From: Tethya wilhelma
Taxonomy: Eukaryota; Porifera; Demospongiae; Tethyida; Tethyidae
NCBI GenBank assembly: GCA_964030475.1
Contig: CAXIPT010000001.1
Coordinates: 12,878,810-12,942,809 of the forward strand
Length of the DNA: 64,000 nt
Direction of reading: 5' to 3'
Shown: positions 10,791 to 22,439 of the stretch, one piece after another
How positions within the stretch are numbered: the stretch's first letter is position 1
Layout: the number at the start of each line of letters is the position of its first letter
Program-made: the position numbers and the translations under genes
Notes under the pieces: model-generated
Database searches by the model: none
Told to the model about the DNA's origin: nothing
Seen by the model: the letters and a program-made list of their open reading frames with translations, nothing else

Positions 10791-13236
10791 NGTTGTTGTT
10801 ATGATTTTGTGTGTACGTTTGTGATGTCTTGTCCGACTGTGTGTCGCATTTGAATTATTATGTTTGCATGCATTGTGATGATTCTTACGTGTATTTACTG
10901 GTATGTGTGTGTCGTTCTGAACTCTACATGTATGTGTGTATGTATGTGTTTGTGTTTGTGTATGTTCAATCAATAATTAAAAGCCTAAAAAAAATTTAAA
11001 AAAACCAAAAAAAGTATAAAATGAAAACCCCAAAAAAATATGCACACACCATATATCGGGAGGGAGGGAGGGGAAAAATTCTTACCTAATAGTATCTGTT
11101 GTATGTTCGAATTGATTGTTATGATTTCTTGTTGTTGTTGTTGTTGTTGTTGATTGTGTGTGTGTATATATGTTTGTGCTGTCTCATTGTCTGATTGTGT
11201 TTGTGTTGCGTATCTTTTGTTGCAAATTCTATCCGAAAAATTAAAAACCCAAAAAAATTAAAGTAATATGCATACACATGCACCACACTTAAATTGGGAG
11301 GGGAGGAATGATTTTAGATCTTACACTACATATATAGTATACGTACTGTGATCAACCATGCAGTCTCGATCATGTCTCATTTGACTTGGAATGGTCCCAT
11401 TTGCCATCAAATATCAAGCCATGCATCTGCTGTATATATATAATATTCTCACCTCTACCTCTACCTCAACTATATAGCAGCCTTGCTGCTCCTGTCTATT
11501 GAGTCACTTTCATGAAGTTATGGGTGCTCATTGTGGCTGAAATATTGTGCAACGCAACAATTATATTTGTTGCAATCTTACAAAATTTATAGTGGTGGTT
11601 AAAATGCAAACGTTATTATTATAGTAGACAAATGCATTGTAATTTCATAATGATCGTAATATAAATTAAATTTTTGCACCATCTACCACTACTAAATCAG
11701 ATCCATCTGATACAAGGGTCTCTTTGGTGCATGCAGCGCAGTTGAGCTGTGATGATGGCAAGTGGGACCATTTCTTTCTAGATTACCTTTAAATAGTTGG
11801 CATTTATTTATAATTAGTAAAACTGTGAGACATAGACATAATACTTTGAAAAAAATATAAAAAAACCCCCAAAAAAAAAGAAAAAAAAGAAAAATCCAAA
11901 AAAAAATATAAAAATGAAAACCCAAAAAAATATGCACACACCTTTGATTTACAAAATTGGGAGGGAGGGGCATAATTCATACTTAGTACTGTACTATCTG
12001 TTGTATGTTTGAAGTGATTATTGTGTGTTGTTGTTATGATTTTGTGTGTACGTTTGTGATGTCTTGTCCGACTGTGTGTCGCATTTGAATTATTATGTTT
12101 GCATGCATTGTGATGATTCTTACGTGTATTTACTGGTATGTGTGTGTCGTTCTGAACTCTACATGTATGTGTGTATGTATGTGTTTGTGTTTGTGTATGT
12201 TCAATCAATAATTAAAAGCCTAAAAAAAAAAAAACCCAAAAAAAGTATAAAATGAAACCCCCAAAAAAATATGCACACACCATATATCGGGAGGGAGGGA
12301 GGGGAAAAATTCTTACCTAATAGTATCTGTTGTATGTTCGAATTGATTGTTATGATTTCTTCTTGTTGTTGTTGTTGTTGTTGTTGTTGTTGATTGTGTN
12401 NNNNNNNATATCCATGTCTCACAGTTTTACTAATTATAAATAAATGCAAACTATTCAAAGGGAATCTAAAAAGAAATGGTCCCACTCGCCATCATCACAG
12501 CTCAACTGCATGCACCAAAGAGACCCTTGTATCAGATCAATCTGATTTAGTAGTGGTGGATGGTGCAAAAATTTATAAAATTACAATGCATTTGTCTACT
12601 ATAATAATAATGTTTGCATTTTAACCACCACTATTTGTAAGAGTGCAACAAATATAATTATTGCGTTGCACAATATTTCAACCACAATGAGCACCCATAA
12701 CTTCATGAGAGTGACTCAATAGACAGGAGCAGCAAGGCTGCTATATAGTTGAGGTAGAGGTAGAGGTGAGAATATATATATGTACAGCAGATGCATGGCT
12801 TGATGATATCTGATGGCAAATGGGACCATTCCAAGTCAAATGAGACAAGATCGAGAATACTACAGTATGCATGGTTGATCACAGTAGCGAGCGTATACTA
12901 GGTGGATTTGCTGTTAATTACTGATTGATACGTAGTGTAAGAATTATATGAATCATTCCTCCCCTCCCAATTTAAGTGTGGTGCACCAGACATATAAACA
13001 GCCAGACGGGACACCATACACAAACACATACACAAACACATACACACATACATGTAAGAGTTCAAAACAACACACACATACAATCATGGAGACACACATA
13101 CAGTACACTAGTACATACATGCAAGAATCATCAGTGGTGTATGCATTCTACTAATAAAACATATAATACATTCAAATGCAACACAAACACAGTCAGACAA
13201 CGAGACATCACAAAACATATATACACATACAATCAA

Positions 13237-13267
<31 letters not shown>

Positions 13268-13790
13268 CACAACTCACAATAATCAATTCAAACATACAAC
13301 AGATAGTATTAGGTAAGAATTTTGCCCCTCCCTCCCTCCCTCCCAATTTATGTAAATCAAAAGTGTGTGCATATTTTTTTGGAGTTTTCATTTTATACTT
13401 TTTTTGGGTTTTTTTTTTTTAGGCTTTTAATTATTAATTGAATATACACAAACACAAACACATACATCACAAACGTACACACAAAATCATAACAACAACA
13501 TACAATAATCACTTCAAACATACAACAGATAGTACAGTACTAAGTATGAATTATGCCCCTCCCTCCCGATTTTGTAAATCAAAGGTGTGTGCATATTTTT
13601 TGGGTTTTCATTTTTATATTTTTTCTGGATTTTTCTTTTTTTTCTTTTTTTTGGGGGTTTTTTATATTTTTTTCAAAGTATTATGTCTATGTCTCACAGT
13701 TTTACTAATTATAAATAAATGCCAACTATTTAAAGGTAATCTAGAAGGAAATGGTCCCACTTGCCATCATCAGCTCAACTGCAAAAGTCT
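10791..13790. repeat. Palindromic and tandemly duplicated repeat complex
   Basis: 10792-11150 is nearly identical to 12028-12390 in direct orientation. 11330-12040 is the inverted complement of 12410-12930 and again of 13480-13790, with the centre of symmetry at the N run 12400-12407. Poly-A and (TTG)n/(CAA)n tracts recur in each unit (near 11130, 12363 and 13233), as does a G-rich gggagggaggg motif. Open frames here are low-complexity Tyr/Cys/Val or His/Thr runs and not genes. Single-N and 7-N gaps at both boundaries mean part of the structure could be an assembly artefact. Confidence 0.7.
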
Positions 13791-14960
13791 TCAAGAGACC
13801 GTGTGCTCACCATTCACATGCAAATTAACCTCCACCTCAAACCTCACATTGCCAATATTGCTTGGCATAATAGTATAATATAGTGGTATATGGTACACAT
13901 AATTAAATTATTTATATTTGATCATGCAAATTAACCTCCACCTCAAACCTCACATTGCCAATATTGCTTGGCATAATATAGTAAATGGTGCACATATTTA
14001 TATTTGATCATGCATTGTACAATAATATGCTTGTAAAACCACCACCAACACAACACAACCACCACCAATATAATATTGCAAGTTAATGTTGAACAACATT
14101 TAACCACCACCACCCAATATAAAAGCACGTACCACCAACACAACCTCATGTAGTTATAAGTACAATGCATGTTACCACTACAATATACTTACGACCGAGG
14201 ACTCCACTCCATCACCACCACCGGAGAGGGCCGCGAGCCAGATGAACTGAACCACCATGCAAGACACCAGCAGCTATGGAGCAAGGCTCATGGAATGGGG
14301 AAGGGATTTGATATGAAAGCCGTTGTGCCATACATACATTTAAAATGTGTTTTCCTGTGTGCTTCCGTATCCCAGCCTGTGACCATGCAATTTAAGACCC
14401 TCTTGAAGCTTGGCAAGCTTTTCGGGGGATCACTCCATCACGCACTGCAAGCATGACTTCCCCACTTTCCCTAACGACACAAGCATCTTGGGCCACAACT
14501 TAGGAGAAGAAACAGAACTCTTGATTGCATGTGTCAACCCCCCGGCCTAAAGGAACACTCACACACACACTACACCCCCCATGCATGTAGACCAACACAC
14601 AGAGACCTGAAACTAACCCAGGCAAACCCAGACAGTGATAGACAGACAGACAGACATACATGTACGCATGCAATCACAGTGTAAAGAAATGCTTGAGAGA
14701 AAATTTCACGGGTTAAAAAAATCTATCAAATTGGACAATTTTATGCAAGCTCATTGTGAAGCTAAAGGCAGAGTGAGAACAGCTGCATGGGAGAGGGGGC
14801 GATCGGTAGGTGGGGAGTGAATGATATCATGATCAGTAGAATTAGAAAATGAAACACAATGAGTAGATGGAGTGGATTCCAAAAAAGGCTATTGAGCTCC
14901 ACCAGTTAGCAGAGCTCCAGATGTAGTATAGCTATTACTGTCTCTCTGTTGAGTACAGCT
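13790..14960. other. Intergenic repeat-derived sequence
   Basis: A ~50-bp segment (gcaaattaacctccacctc...) occurs twice in tandem, at about 13818 and 13925, followed by CCACCA-rich sequence to 14165. An open frame at 14169-14456 has no recognisable domain. I find no supported gene. Confidence 0.4.
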
Positions 14961-14964
14961 TCCA

Positions 14965-15620
14965 GTATATATGACTGGTCACATAATCTCTTGGGCTTCC
15001 AAGAATCTTGACGCCAAATCAGTTGATCTACAGTAAACATTCAGCTATGCATGCTCTGTGAGAGCCAACATCCTTGCATGTATCTACCTGTCTAACTGCA
15101 TGCTTGTGCTCCTCTACTCTCTGTGACAGCCTCCTTCCTGTCTGGCCAATGTACACCAACAACTGCAGCAGGCAGCACACACAATCTTCTAAACCATGCT
15201 ATGTACATCTCTACCGGTAGATCTAGTGCTGTGTCTTTCGGGACTAGCTACTGGGACAGCATCTGTTTCAGGCTATGGAATAGTTTGAAGCAAACAGGCC
15301 CAATGGAGACAAGACCTACCTGTCTCAACTGAAAGACACAGCACCAGATCTACAGGTAGAGATACATTACAAGGTCCACAAGATTGTGTGTGCTGCCTGC
15401 TACAGCTGTTGGTACATCGGCCAGACAGGAAGGAGGCTGTCACAGAGACTAGAGGAATACAAGTGTGCAGTTAGAAAGGTGGATACGTGCAAGGATGTCA
15501 GCTCTCACAGAGCATGAATGGTCGAATGGTTATGGATTGACCGATTTGATGTCAAGATTCTTGGAATCCCAAGAGAATACATGACCAGTCATACAGGAAG
15601 CTGTACTCATCAGACAGACA
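14965..15620. mobile_element. Penelope-like GIY-YIG endonuclease relic 1, head-to-head inverted copies
   Basis: On the plus strand near 15385-15470 a frame reads KIVCAACYSCWYIGQTGRRL, then SQRLEEYKCAVRK. This is the GIY-YIG core plus the following basic helix as found at the C-terminus of Penelope-like retroelements. After a stop, the frame near 15518-15600 continues with WIDRFDVKILGIPRE. The segment 14970-15180 is the inverted complement of 15400-15597, so two copies of the endonuclease end face each other across about 15270. The catalytic frame is broken; this is a fossil. Confidence 0.65.
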
Positions 15621-16310
15621 GTACATATTTAATAGCTACTGCATCTGGAACCCTGCCCACTCTGCCAGTAGATCTGGTACTGGGTCTTTTGGTTGGGACA
15701 GGTAGGTCTTGTCTCCATTGGGCCAGCTTGTTTCAAGATGCTGTCCCATCCAAAAGACAGCGCCAGATCTACTGGTTCAGTATCCTATATACATGTTTGG
15801 ACAGGCTAAATCCACTCCATCTACTAATTGAAAACCATTTTCTCACTTTTACTTCTACTGATCATGATATCATTCATTCCCCACCCACTGATCACTCCCT
15901 CCTTAAGCTGTTCTCACTATGGAGATATTTTAAATTTGTCTTATTACACTGAAAAAGACACTTATCGACTGTTGAAAAATCTGCTTTTGTAGTAAAAGTT
16001 TGTGGCTAGCACGATCAGAATTACAGCCTAGTACAATTAAGCAACAGATCCTCATAAGCCACGCAGGACTATTCAAACCTGAAGAAATGCTCATAAACAG
16101 AAATGCTCCATTACTTTATGCAACAAAAACCTGGGAAGCAATTTAAAGCCTAGCCTGAGAACTTGTGAACTTGCTATTTCGCTAAACATACAATTCTCTG
16201 CTATACACCATGCTATATATAATGCTCATAAAATGGATTGCTCAATTCTAAACAGTAGCATGTAGGCCTACTAATCAAATGTTGGTACATAGTATATATT
16301 CAGAAGACCA
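15600..16310. other. Non-coding stretch between two Penelope-like relics
   Basis: 15660-15780 repeats, in diverged and partly inverted form, the agatctggtactgggtct and ttgtctccattgggcc segments seen at 15205-15350. The remainder to 16310 has only short, broken frames and no gene I can support. Confidence 0.4.
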
Positions 16311-17130
16311 TATCATCAGTGAATATGGTGGTGACAGGAAATGATAGGTAGGTGGAGAATGTAAGATATGGGGTAGGGTTTATAAACAATACACAATATG
16401 ATAGAGAAAACAGAAAGGACAATGATTGAGTGATGGCTGGTGTTAAGGATGTGTTGGTCTCGAGATCAGCTTCTCATATTCAGGAGGTGTGTTTCCTTGG
16501 TCTGTGTGGATGGTGTTTGGTGACTTTCTGATCAAAAATTGCCTTCTCTATTGTTCTTGAAGCATGATCTCGAGGTTGGGCTAGGATCTCCACACTCGCA
16601 ATGGTCATTTGTCCAGCAATGTTCGGCGAGGGCAGAGCTGTTGGAGTCACTGTTCTTCACAGCACGTTTGTGTTCTGTTAACCTCTGGCCAGACTTGTAG
16701 AAAGCTAGGCCAGAGGTTGACAGAACACAAATATGCCATGAAGAACAGTGACTTCAACAGCTCTGCCTTTGCCGAACATTGCTGGACAGATGACCACCCA
16801 GTCGACTGGACGAGTGTTGATATCCTAGACCAACCTCGAGACGACACTTCAAGAAGAATAGAGGAGGCAATTACGATCAAAAAGACACCAAACACCATCC
16901 ACAGGGATCAAGAAAATGTGCCTCTTGAATATGAGAATCTGATCTCAAGACCAACACATCCTTAACACCAGCCATCACTCGATCATTGACTTTTCCATGT
17001 TCTGTATCATACTGTGTAATGATCGTGCAGCCCCACCTCCTATAGTACATACCCCACCCACCTAGCTATTTGCTCATTGTGTTAAGCATCATCACTTCCT
17101 GTCGCCACCATAATATTCACTGATGATGAT
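16310..17130. mobile_element. Penelope-like GIY-YIG endonuclease relic 2, inverted pair
   Basis: The plus frame at 16609-16965 contains SGQTCRKLGQRLTEHKYAMK, FNSSAFAEHCWTDDHPVDW, LDQPRDDTSRRIEEAITIKK and NTIHRDQ. This is the typical second half of a Penelope-like GIY-YIG domain, with the RxxEA glutamate region and NR(D/Q) end. The segment 16437-16703 is the inverted complement of 16706-16970, and the similarity extends outward to about 16315 and 17125. There is no reverse-transcriptase domain in range, so these are 3'-end fragments only. Confidence 0.7.
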
Positions 17131-17369
17131 CTGCTGAGTGAGTATACTAGCGACCGAAACATAATTATCTAAGTAAAAAATTTGACTAGTGATTCAGAAA
17201 TAAGTATAAGAAAAAGCGATTATGTCTCGACCTAGTCACAAAAGTATCTTGGCAAATCATTTCCTGTAAACGCTCGATATGCTCAAACTATGTGATGGGC
17301 CAATGATATCTATGCACATGGACTTAACTCTCCCGTGAAATTTTCCTGATGTACAGTATCAAGAGTGTA

Positions 17370-18051
17370 CAGTGCTTCCAACGTAGTCAGGGAAATTTTT
17401 ATTTTGTACTTATATTAGTTTTTAGTGACTCAATTACCTTCAGATAACCTTGAAACCTCTTAAAAACTTGGAAAATGAAAAAAAAATAAATTTTTTTTTA
17501 GTATCACAGCAATACAAAATTTTGGTGGGTGTGGTCAATTTTGCAGTAAATTTTTGACTTTTTTGACTTTCCTGCAGCATTTTGAAGCTATGCAAAATTA
17601 TCTCACAAAACAAAGTAGATAGCCATGAAACTGCGTGCACTTAGAATGCATGTTTGCAGTATTTTCTCTTAACGGAGCTTAGTTCGGCTGTATTGTGCCT
17701 AAGCATTTTGCACCTCAAAAAAAGGTTTTTGCAAAAGTGCGCAAGTATACTTTGGAGTTAAAAGACGGGACTTATACCAAAAGGTAGCTCAATGCAGTGC
17801 CTACCCATGGTTCAAAGCTTTTTTCTTAACTCGAAGCAGTAATGTGCCTAAGCAATTTTGAAAACCACTGCAAGAAATGAAGCCATATCACGCACAGGAA
17901 GTGGTGCCACGCCCCCATATTCCTGTCAAAACATCCCAAGTGACTCTTGTTTATGTTTGTATAATCAAACTGCAGCTAACTTGAATATGGTTTGTTAGAG
18001 ATCAAAAAATGTAGAGAAACAAGAATTTCCCTGACTACGTTGGAAGCACTG
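17370..18051. mobile_element. TA-flanked MITE, copy 2, 682 bp, inverse orientation to copy 1
   Basis: It has the same TIRs as 741-1430 and is flanked by TA (17368-17369 and 18052-18053). The empty site at about 20199-20210 reads caagagtgtagctatt with a single TA. It lies in opposite orientation to copy 1. No transposase is encoded. Confidence 0.9.
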
Positions 18052-18098
18052 TAGCTATCAAGAAGAGTACGCAGCAATATACATGAAGTATTGCATAA

Positions 18099-19058
18099 GG
18101 TAAAACGGGGTAATTTGGGACACTCTTTCGGTCTTCCAATTTATGTCTAGTTTTATTTTGGCAGTAGCAGACTTATCTGGAAACTAATACTGCAGAACTA
18201 AACTATAATGTATCTAGTTTTAGAAATGCAAACCTGAAGTTGCTGGGCCTAGTACTTTGTGTGCAGTGAGCAGTTTAACTAACCGCTCTCTAATTTAGCG
18301 AAATAATAAGCGTGCGGGGTAATTTGGGACGCATGCCATTTGTCAGGATTGGAGTGATTCAAAGCAGTGAAAACAAAGAATCAGGCACTTCAGACTCCCT
18401 TCAACTTACCTGGACTGAAAGTCGAGCTTGAAACAAATTCATCTTCATCATGTGACCAAGTTTATTGGAAGTATACAGAAATTAATAGAAAAATATTATT
18501 AAAAGTGCTGTGTATGTGATTCTATTTTTATAATTTGGTCATTTAGTACCAGAATATGTGTAAGAAGATGAAATTAAGCTATAGATGTATGTATGAAGAG
18601 ATTGTAGAGCTGTATCACACGGTGGAGAGGAATAATAGCTGATTCTCCCTAACAGCCCCGCCCACCTTCTATGGATGTGCTCGCTATTGACGCTGCTAAC
18701 TCTTCGTGTGCAGTAGCTATGAACATAAATTTGTGATATCAGGTAGAGAAGATAATGTATTATATGTAGAAACTCTTTTGGTCGAATGCTTAGTAGTTTT
18801 CTGTCCTAAAAATTAAACATTGTAATGTTTTTATCGGTAAACGGTCAATTTTGCGTAAGAGGTACCCAGGAAAAACAACTGTTTAACTACGAAGCAGAGT
18901 TGCAACCAGTGTGAGTCTTTGGTACATTGTAGCTAGGGTGTGTCCCTATAAATGTGACACCAAGCCATCCTGGTAGCTTTCCTTGTTTTCAGCCTGGAGG
19001 AGGTACAACCCGGAAGTGTCCCAAATGACCCCGCGTCCCGAATTACCCCGGTTTACCT
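18099..19058. mobile_element. TA-flanked DNA element, 960 bp
   Basis: Inverted termini begin AGGTAAAACGGGGTAA (left) and AGGTAAACCGGGGTAA (right, reverse complement), extending about 25 bp through a GGGAC block. TA occurs at 18097-18098 and 19059-19060. The empty site near 20223-20236 reads gtattgcatacacatt. No open frame of useful length is present, so it is non-autonomous. Confidence 0.88.
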
Positions 19059-19162
19059 TACACATTTGACTGAATGATGTCACATTTTGTGTAAGTTAAG
19101 TGAGTGTCAACTGTGAATATCATCAAAACAAAGGCATTCACATTTGACACCGGTACCCACTT

Positions 19163-19498
19163 AACTTATCATACGTACGGTAGGAATGGGCCAACTGTCC
19201 CATTGACACAATCGGACACAATACAAGATGTTCATGCTTATAAACTTTCAGAGAAACAAGGCTAAGCCTTCAAATGCATTTTATAGCCTCTCCCAGACAG
19301 TTTACTTACTGTATTAACCAAGAAAACTGGCAGAAAGTTTCTAGAGCACTCTGGAGAGAGCGCTGGCGAGAAGCCACAAGAGTGCAATTTTGTTCCCCTT
19401 CCTTTCTTCCTTCCTTCCTTCCTTCCTTCCTTCCTAACTGACTTACTTGACTGAACGCGATTACCAGACAAACTAAAGGCATTGAGCCAACTTTAACT
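19163..19498. mobile_element. Truncated, inverted copy of the large inverted-repeat element family
   Basis: It starts with the terminus tatcatacgtacggta and contains ggaatgggccaactgtccc and the adjoining body in reverse complement of 43700-44050. The family's gtacgtaag repeats are replaced by (TTCC)n at 19400-19436. It is cut by the N at 19499. Confidence 0.75.
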
Positions 19499-19499
19499 N

Positions 19500-19861
19500 A
19501 CTGCACTGAGGCAGAGGAGAAGCACTACAGGCTTCAGGAGAGCAGGTCGAATGACTCCGAGACTCACCACTGCACTGAGGCATGGGAGAAACATTATGAG
19601 AGGTCGAATGTCTCTGAGACTCACCACTGCACTGAGGCAGGGGAGACACACTATGAGCATCAGGAGAGGGACATATCTGAGAGGCCAAGGCCTCACCACT
19701 GCACTAAAACAGCTGAGAACAAGCCTCAGGAGAAGAATGACTCAGAGCATCAGGAACATCACGGCTCACAAGCACAGGACTGGTATTCACTGCTGCAGCA
19801 GCAGGTGGTTCAATTAACTTCTTCTTCTTCTGTCTTCTCATCTTCCTCTTCTTGGACTTGC
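19500..19861 (+). pseudogene. Fragment encoding HHCTEA-type amino-acid repeats
   Basis: From the N gap one frame stays open to TAA at about 19861. It encodes repeats of roughly 20-27 residues built on THHCTEAxExHYE and RSxxSET, three clear and one degraded (HHCTKTAE). A Gln-rich and then Ser-rich tail follows. There is no start codon because the gap removes the 5' part. I do not recognise the family. The His-His-Cys repeat could be low-complexity coding drift or part of a repetitive protein. Confidence 0.35.
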
Positions 19862-20222
19862 TAATCAGAGAGTACTTGGCCTCAGCTGAGCCAGAAGAAG
19901 TCTCAGAGGGCCAAAAGAGACTGACAGACAGTCCAGTAGTGTCGCCACCATAATATTCACTGATGATGATCTGCTGAGTATACTAGCGACCGAAACATAA
20001 TTATCTAAGTAAAAAATTTGACTAGTGATTCAGAAATAAGTATAAGAAGAAGCGATTATGTCTCGACCTAGTCACAAAGTATCTTGGCAAATCATTTACT
20101 GTAAACACTCAGTATGCTCAAACTATGTAATGGGCCAATGATATCTATGCACATGGACTTAACTCTCCCGTGAAATTTTCCTGATGTACAGTATCAAGAG
20201 TGTAGCTATTAACATACATGAA

Positions 20223-20398
20223 GTATTGCATACACATTTTGACTGAATGACGGCACATTTTTGTGTAAGTTAAGTGAGTGTCAACTGTGAATATCATCAA
20301 AGCAAAGGCAGGTGCTACACCAGCTAGCAAATTCACATTTGACACCCACTTAACTTACACAGGTTGTGATGTCATTCAGTCAAAAGTGGATGCAATAC
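20223..20398. mobile_element. Short palindromic MITE-like element
   Basis: The left half (gtattgcatacacattttg, then tgtaagttaagtgagtgtc) is the inverted complement of the right half ending tgcaatac at 20398, with about 65-bp arms. The related sequence at 18088-19165 is the same element interrupted by the 960-bp insertion. Confidence 0.65.
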
Positions 20399-20399
20399 T

Positions 20400-21044
20400 G
20401 TATGTATGTTGTTGCACTCTTGCTGGTATATTATACTCAAATGTATAGATCTAGAGGATTGTCAAAATAATGTAAATTATGTTTCTTTGGTTCCTATTTT
20501 TCTTTTCTAGAAGAACATCTATTTTTCTTCTCAAACTCCACCTATTTTGCTTCAATTGTGCTAATGTGATTCTGTGAGTGACGAGTTCCTTGATGAAAAG
20601 AAAGTTAGGTCAATAGTTGCTGTAGGCAAAATAGACAAAAACTACAATTCTCATTTACTGAGGCATTTACAGACAGTTTAGCATTGTCTTCAAGCCTACT
20701 AGTAGCTCGATCTGCTAGTATATACACTCTGCCACTCAGTACGTGTAGATGCTAGAATCTTTTATCTGTATGAGATGCTAGCATGATTATGCTTATTTTT
20801 CCAGAAAATTCTCTTTGCTTTCAGCTACCTATTTGCTCAAAACAATGCCACCAGAATCTATCTGGGCCTAAGTGTCAGTCAGCTGAGCCAGCCAGCCCAT
20901 ATGCATCAGCAACAAACACAGTCAAACTATACGCTCAAAAACTGAAAAAAAAGAAGAGAGAGCCCAATCACATTTTAAGAGCATCTTGAAGTTGAAATGA
21001 TCAATTACATTGTAGTGCTCCTATGCAGACATTAAGTCATACAT
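20400..21044. other. Non-coding stretch
   Basis: AT-rich, with only short frames. The 68-codon frame at 20783-20989 has no recognisable motif. No repeat structure is evident to me. Confidence 0.35.
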
Positions 21045-21048
21045 TTAA

Positions 21049-21310
21049 AGGAACTGTGTCACTATATAAGCACTGTTTTGTTACTAAAAATAGAATGCAT
21101 GACGTTTTATGACGTTTTTGTTGACAAGTGCACAATATAGGTACACAAAGCTAGTAGCCTGAATTGGTACATCGCGCAATAGATAAACAAAACAAAAAAT
21201 ATCACAAAAGCTCTTAAAACGGCATGAAACGGCATAAAACATTATAAAACGTCACGCATTTTATTTTTAGTAACAAAACAGCGCTTATATACTATAGTGA
21301 GACAGTTTCT
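21049..21310. mobile_element. TTAA-flanked palindromic MITE, 262 bp
   Basis: Inverted arms begin AGGAACTGTGTCACTATA (left) and AGAAACTGTCTCACTATA (right, reverse complement) and continue through tgttttgttactaaaaata. TTAA lies at 21045-21048 and 21311-21314. Like the neighbouring 21376 element it uses TTAA and begins with AG, so the same class of transposase may have moved both (inference). Confidence 0.85.
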
Positions 21311-21540
21311 TTAAGCTCATGTGTGCAGACAAGGTGAACATACCTAAAGTGTCACATCTGTACAAGCACACTTAAAGGGGGGCTGACATGAAAAACTGAA
21401 AAAATTATTTTTTGGTATCAAACTGTAGCTCAGGTGGTGTACATTTGGAATATCAGGCTTGTTTTTTTTAATTTCAAGCCTATAGTGGACAATAACCCCA
21501 AGAAAAATCACTGCAAAATGAGATTGCAATGTATTTCCTT

Positions 21541-21570
21541 GATGGGCGGGGTTTACGTGTGACGTCACGG
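21541..21570 (+). promoter_or_regulatory. GC box and CRE palindrome upstream of the THAP relic
   Basis: GGGCGG at 21544-21549 and TGACGTCA at 21560-21567 lie about 80 bp upstream of the THAP coding start. They mirror the layout at 2168-2175 on the opposite end of copy 1. Confidence 0.5.
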
Positions 21571-21647
21571 GGGGAACGAGTTCAGCGCAAAGAAGCACAA
21601 AGCATAGCCTGGTGGCTGTTTTCTAGCCCCCATAGTGAAGCGCTGAG

Positions 21648-22053
21648 TTGCTGCAGGATGTTCTAACACATATTGTGAAGATGTCACTTTTTTTAAGTTC
21701 CCAAAGATCCTGTTATACGTTGCAAATGGGCGAAAAAAATACAGAGAACAAGAGTAAATTGGTCAGGTCCGGCCTGAGACCATTTTGAGGTTGCCTGACT
21801 TCTCTAGATCTGAGGGGCATGCAGAAGAGAAGAAGACATAAATCTGATGCCATTCCAACTATATTCCAGAGGTCCACCAAGTATCTAGTGCAGGACCAAG
21901 TTTGAGAAGGCTCTGCCTGTAGTACTGACTTCAGTTATCGAAAGAAATCATCAAACAGGCCACCTATATCCATGATGGTTCAAAGCCAAATAGTGGCAGA
22001 CTCAGAGCTGCTTATGAAGAGAGAGAGAGGGTAAGCCTAGTAGATCATGGATA
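21648..22053 (+). pseudogene. THAP-domain protein relic
   Basis: The frames read AAGCSNTYCEDVTFFKFP, then after a one-base shift KDPVIRCKWAKKIQR. The segment W-S-G-P-A follows, with a stop (TGA) where the third zinc cysteine should be, then DHFEVA. This is the THAP C2CH signature: C-x(2-4)-C, FxFP, W, and C-x-x-HF. The third cysteine codon and at least one frame are broken, so the protein cannot be made as written. A later segment, DGSKPNSGRLRAAYEERER, runs up to a GT donor at about 22031. THAP domains bind DNA in the Kolobok and P-element transposases and in many host proteins. Confidence 0.7.
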
Positions 22054-22439
22054 CAGGACAGAATTAAAAATAGCATTCAAGTTTCAAGCTGGTATTACTG
22101 TGACAATGTCTACTACTAACTGGATCACTGGATCATGAACCAGAACCCGCACAAGAGACAAGTATAGCATCTGAGGAAGCAGCATCCCATCTCCAATGTG
22201 ATACTGGAGTTTAAGTTACCCCAGCCGGAAAGGAAGGTTTCAAACCAGCAGCAGGACAAAATTAAATCAGTTTTGTTGGTATGTGTAGCATGACGTATAT
22301 AGCATTACATGTTGAAACTTTTTTTGTTATAGAATTTAAAGTCAGTGCTAATCCACTCTAATGGACATAATATTATTACTTATAGGTCTGTAGGTAAAAA
22401 TTAAGCCAGATGTGCGTTCTGTTGCAGAATATGTTGATA

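Larger units (their letters stand above)
17100..20207. repeat. Direct duplication holding filled and empty insertion sites
   Basis: 17100-17369 closely matches 19940-20207 (starting gtcgccaccataatattc). After this, the first copy carries two insertions (17370-18051 and 18099-19058) that the second copy lacks. The sequence after the insertions, 19061-19165, matches 20232-20360. The pair gives direct pre-insertion sites for both elements. Confidence 0.85.

Noticed and set aside
13438..13878. 146-codon open frame
   Set aside because: Composed of translated poly-T and repeat-complex sequence that recurs inverted at 11.7-12.2 kb.
14169..14456. 95-codon open frame as a gene
   Set aside because: No domain, no splice context, and it lies in repeat-derived sequence.
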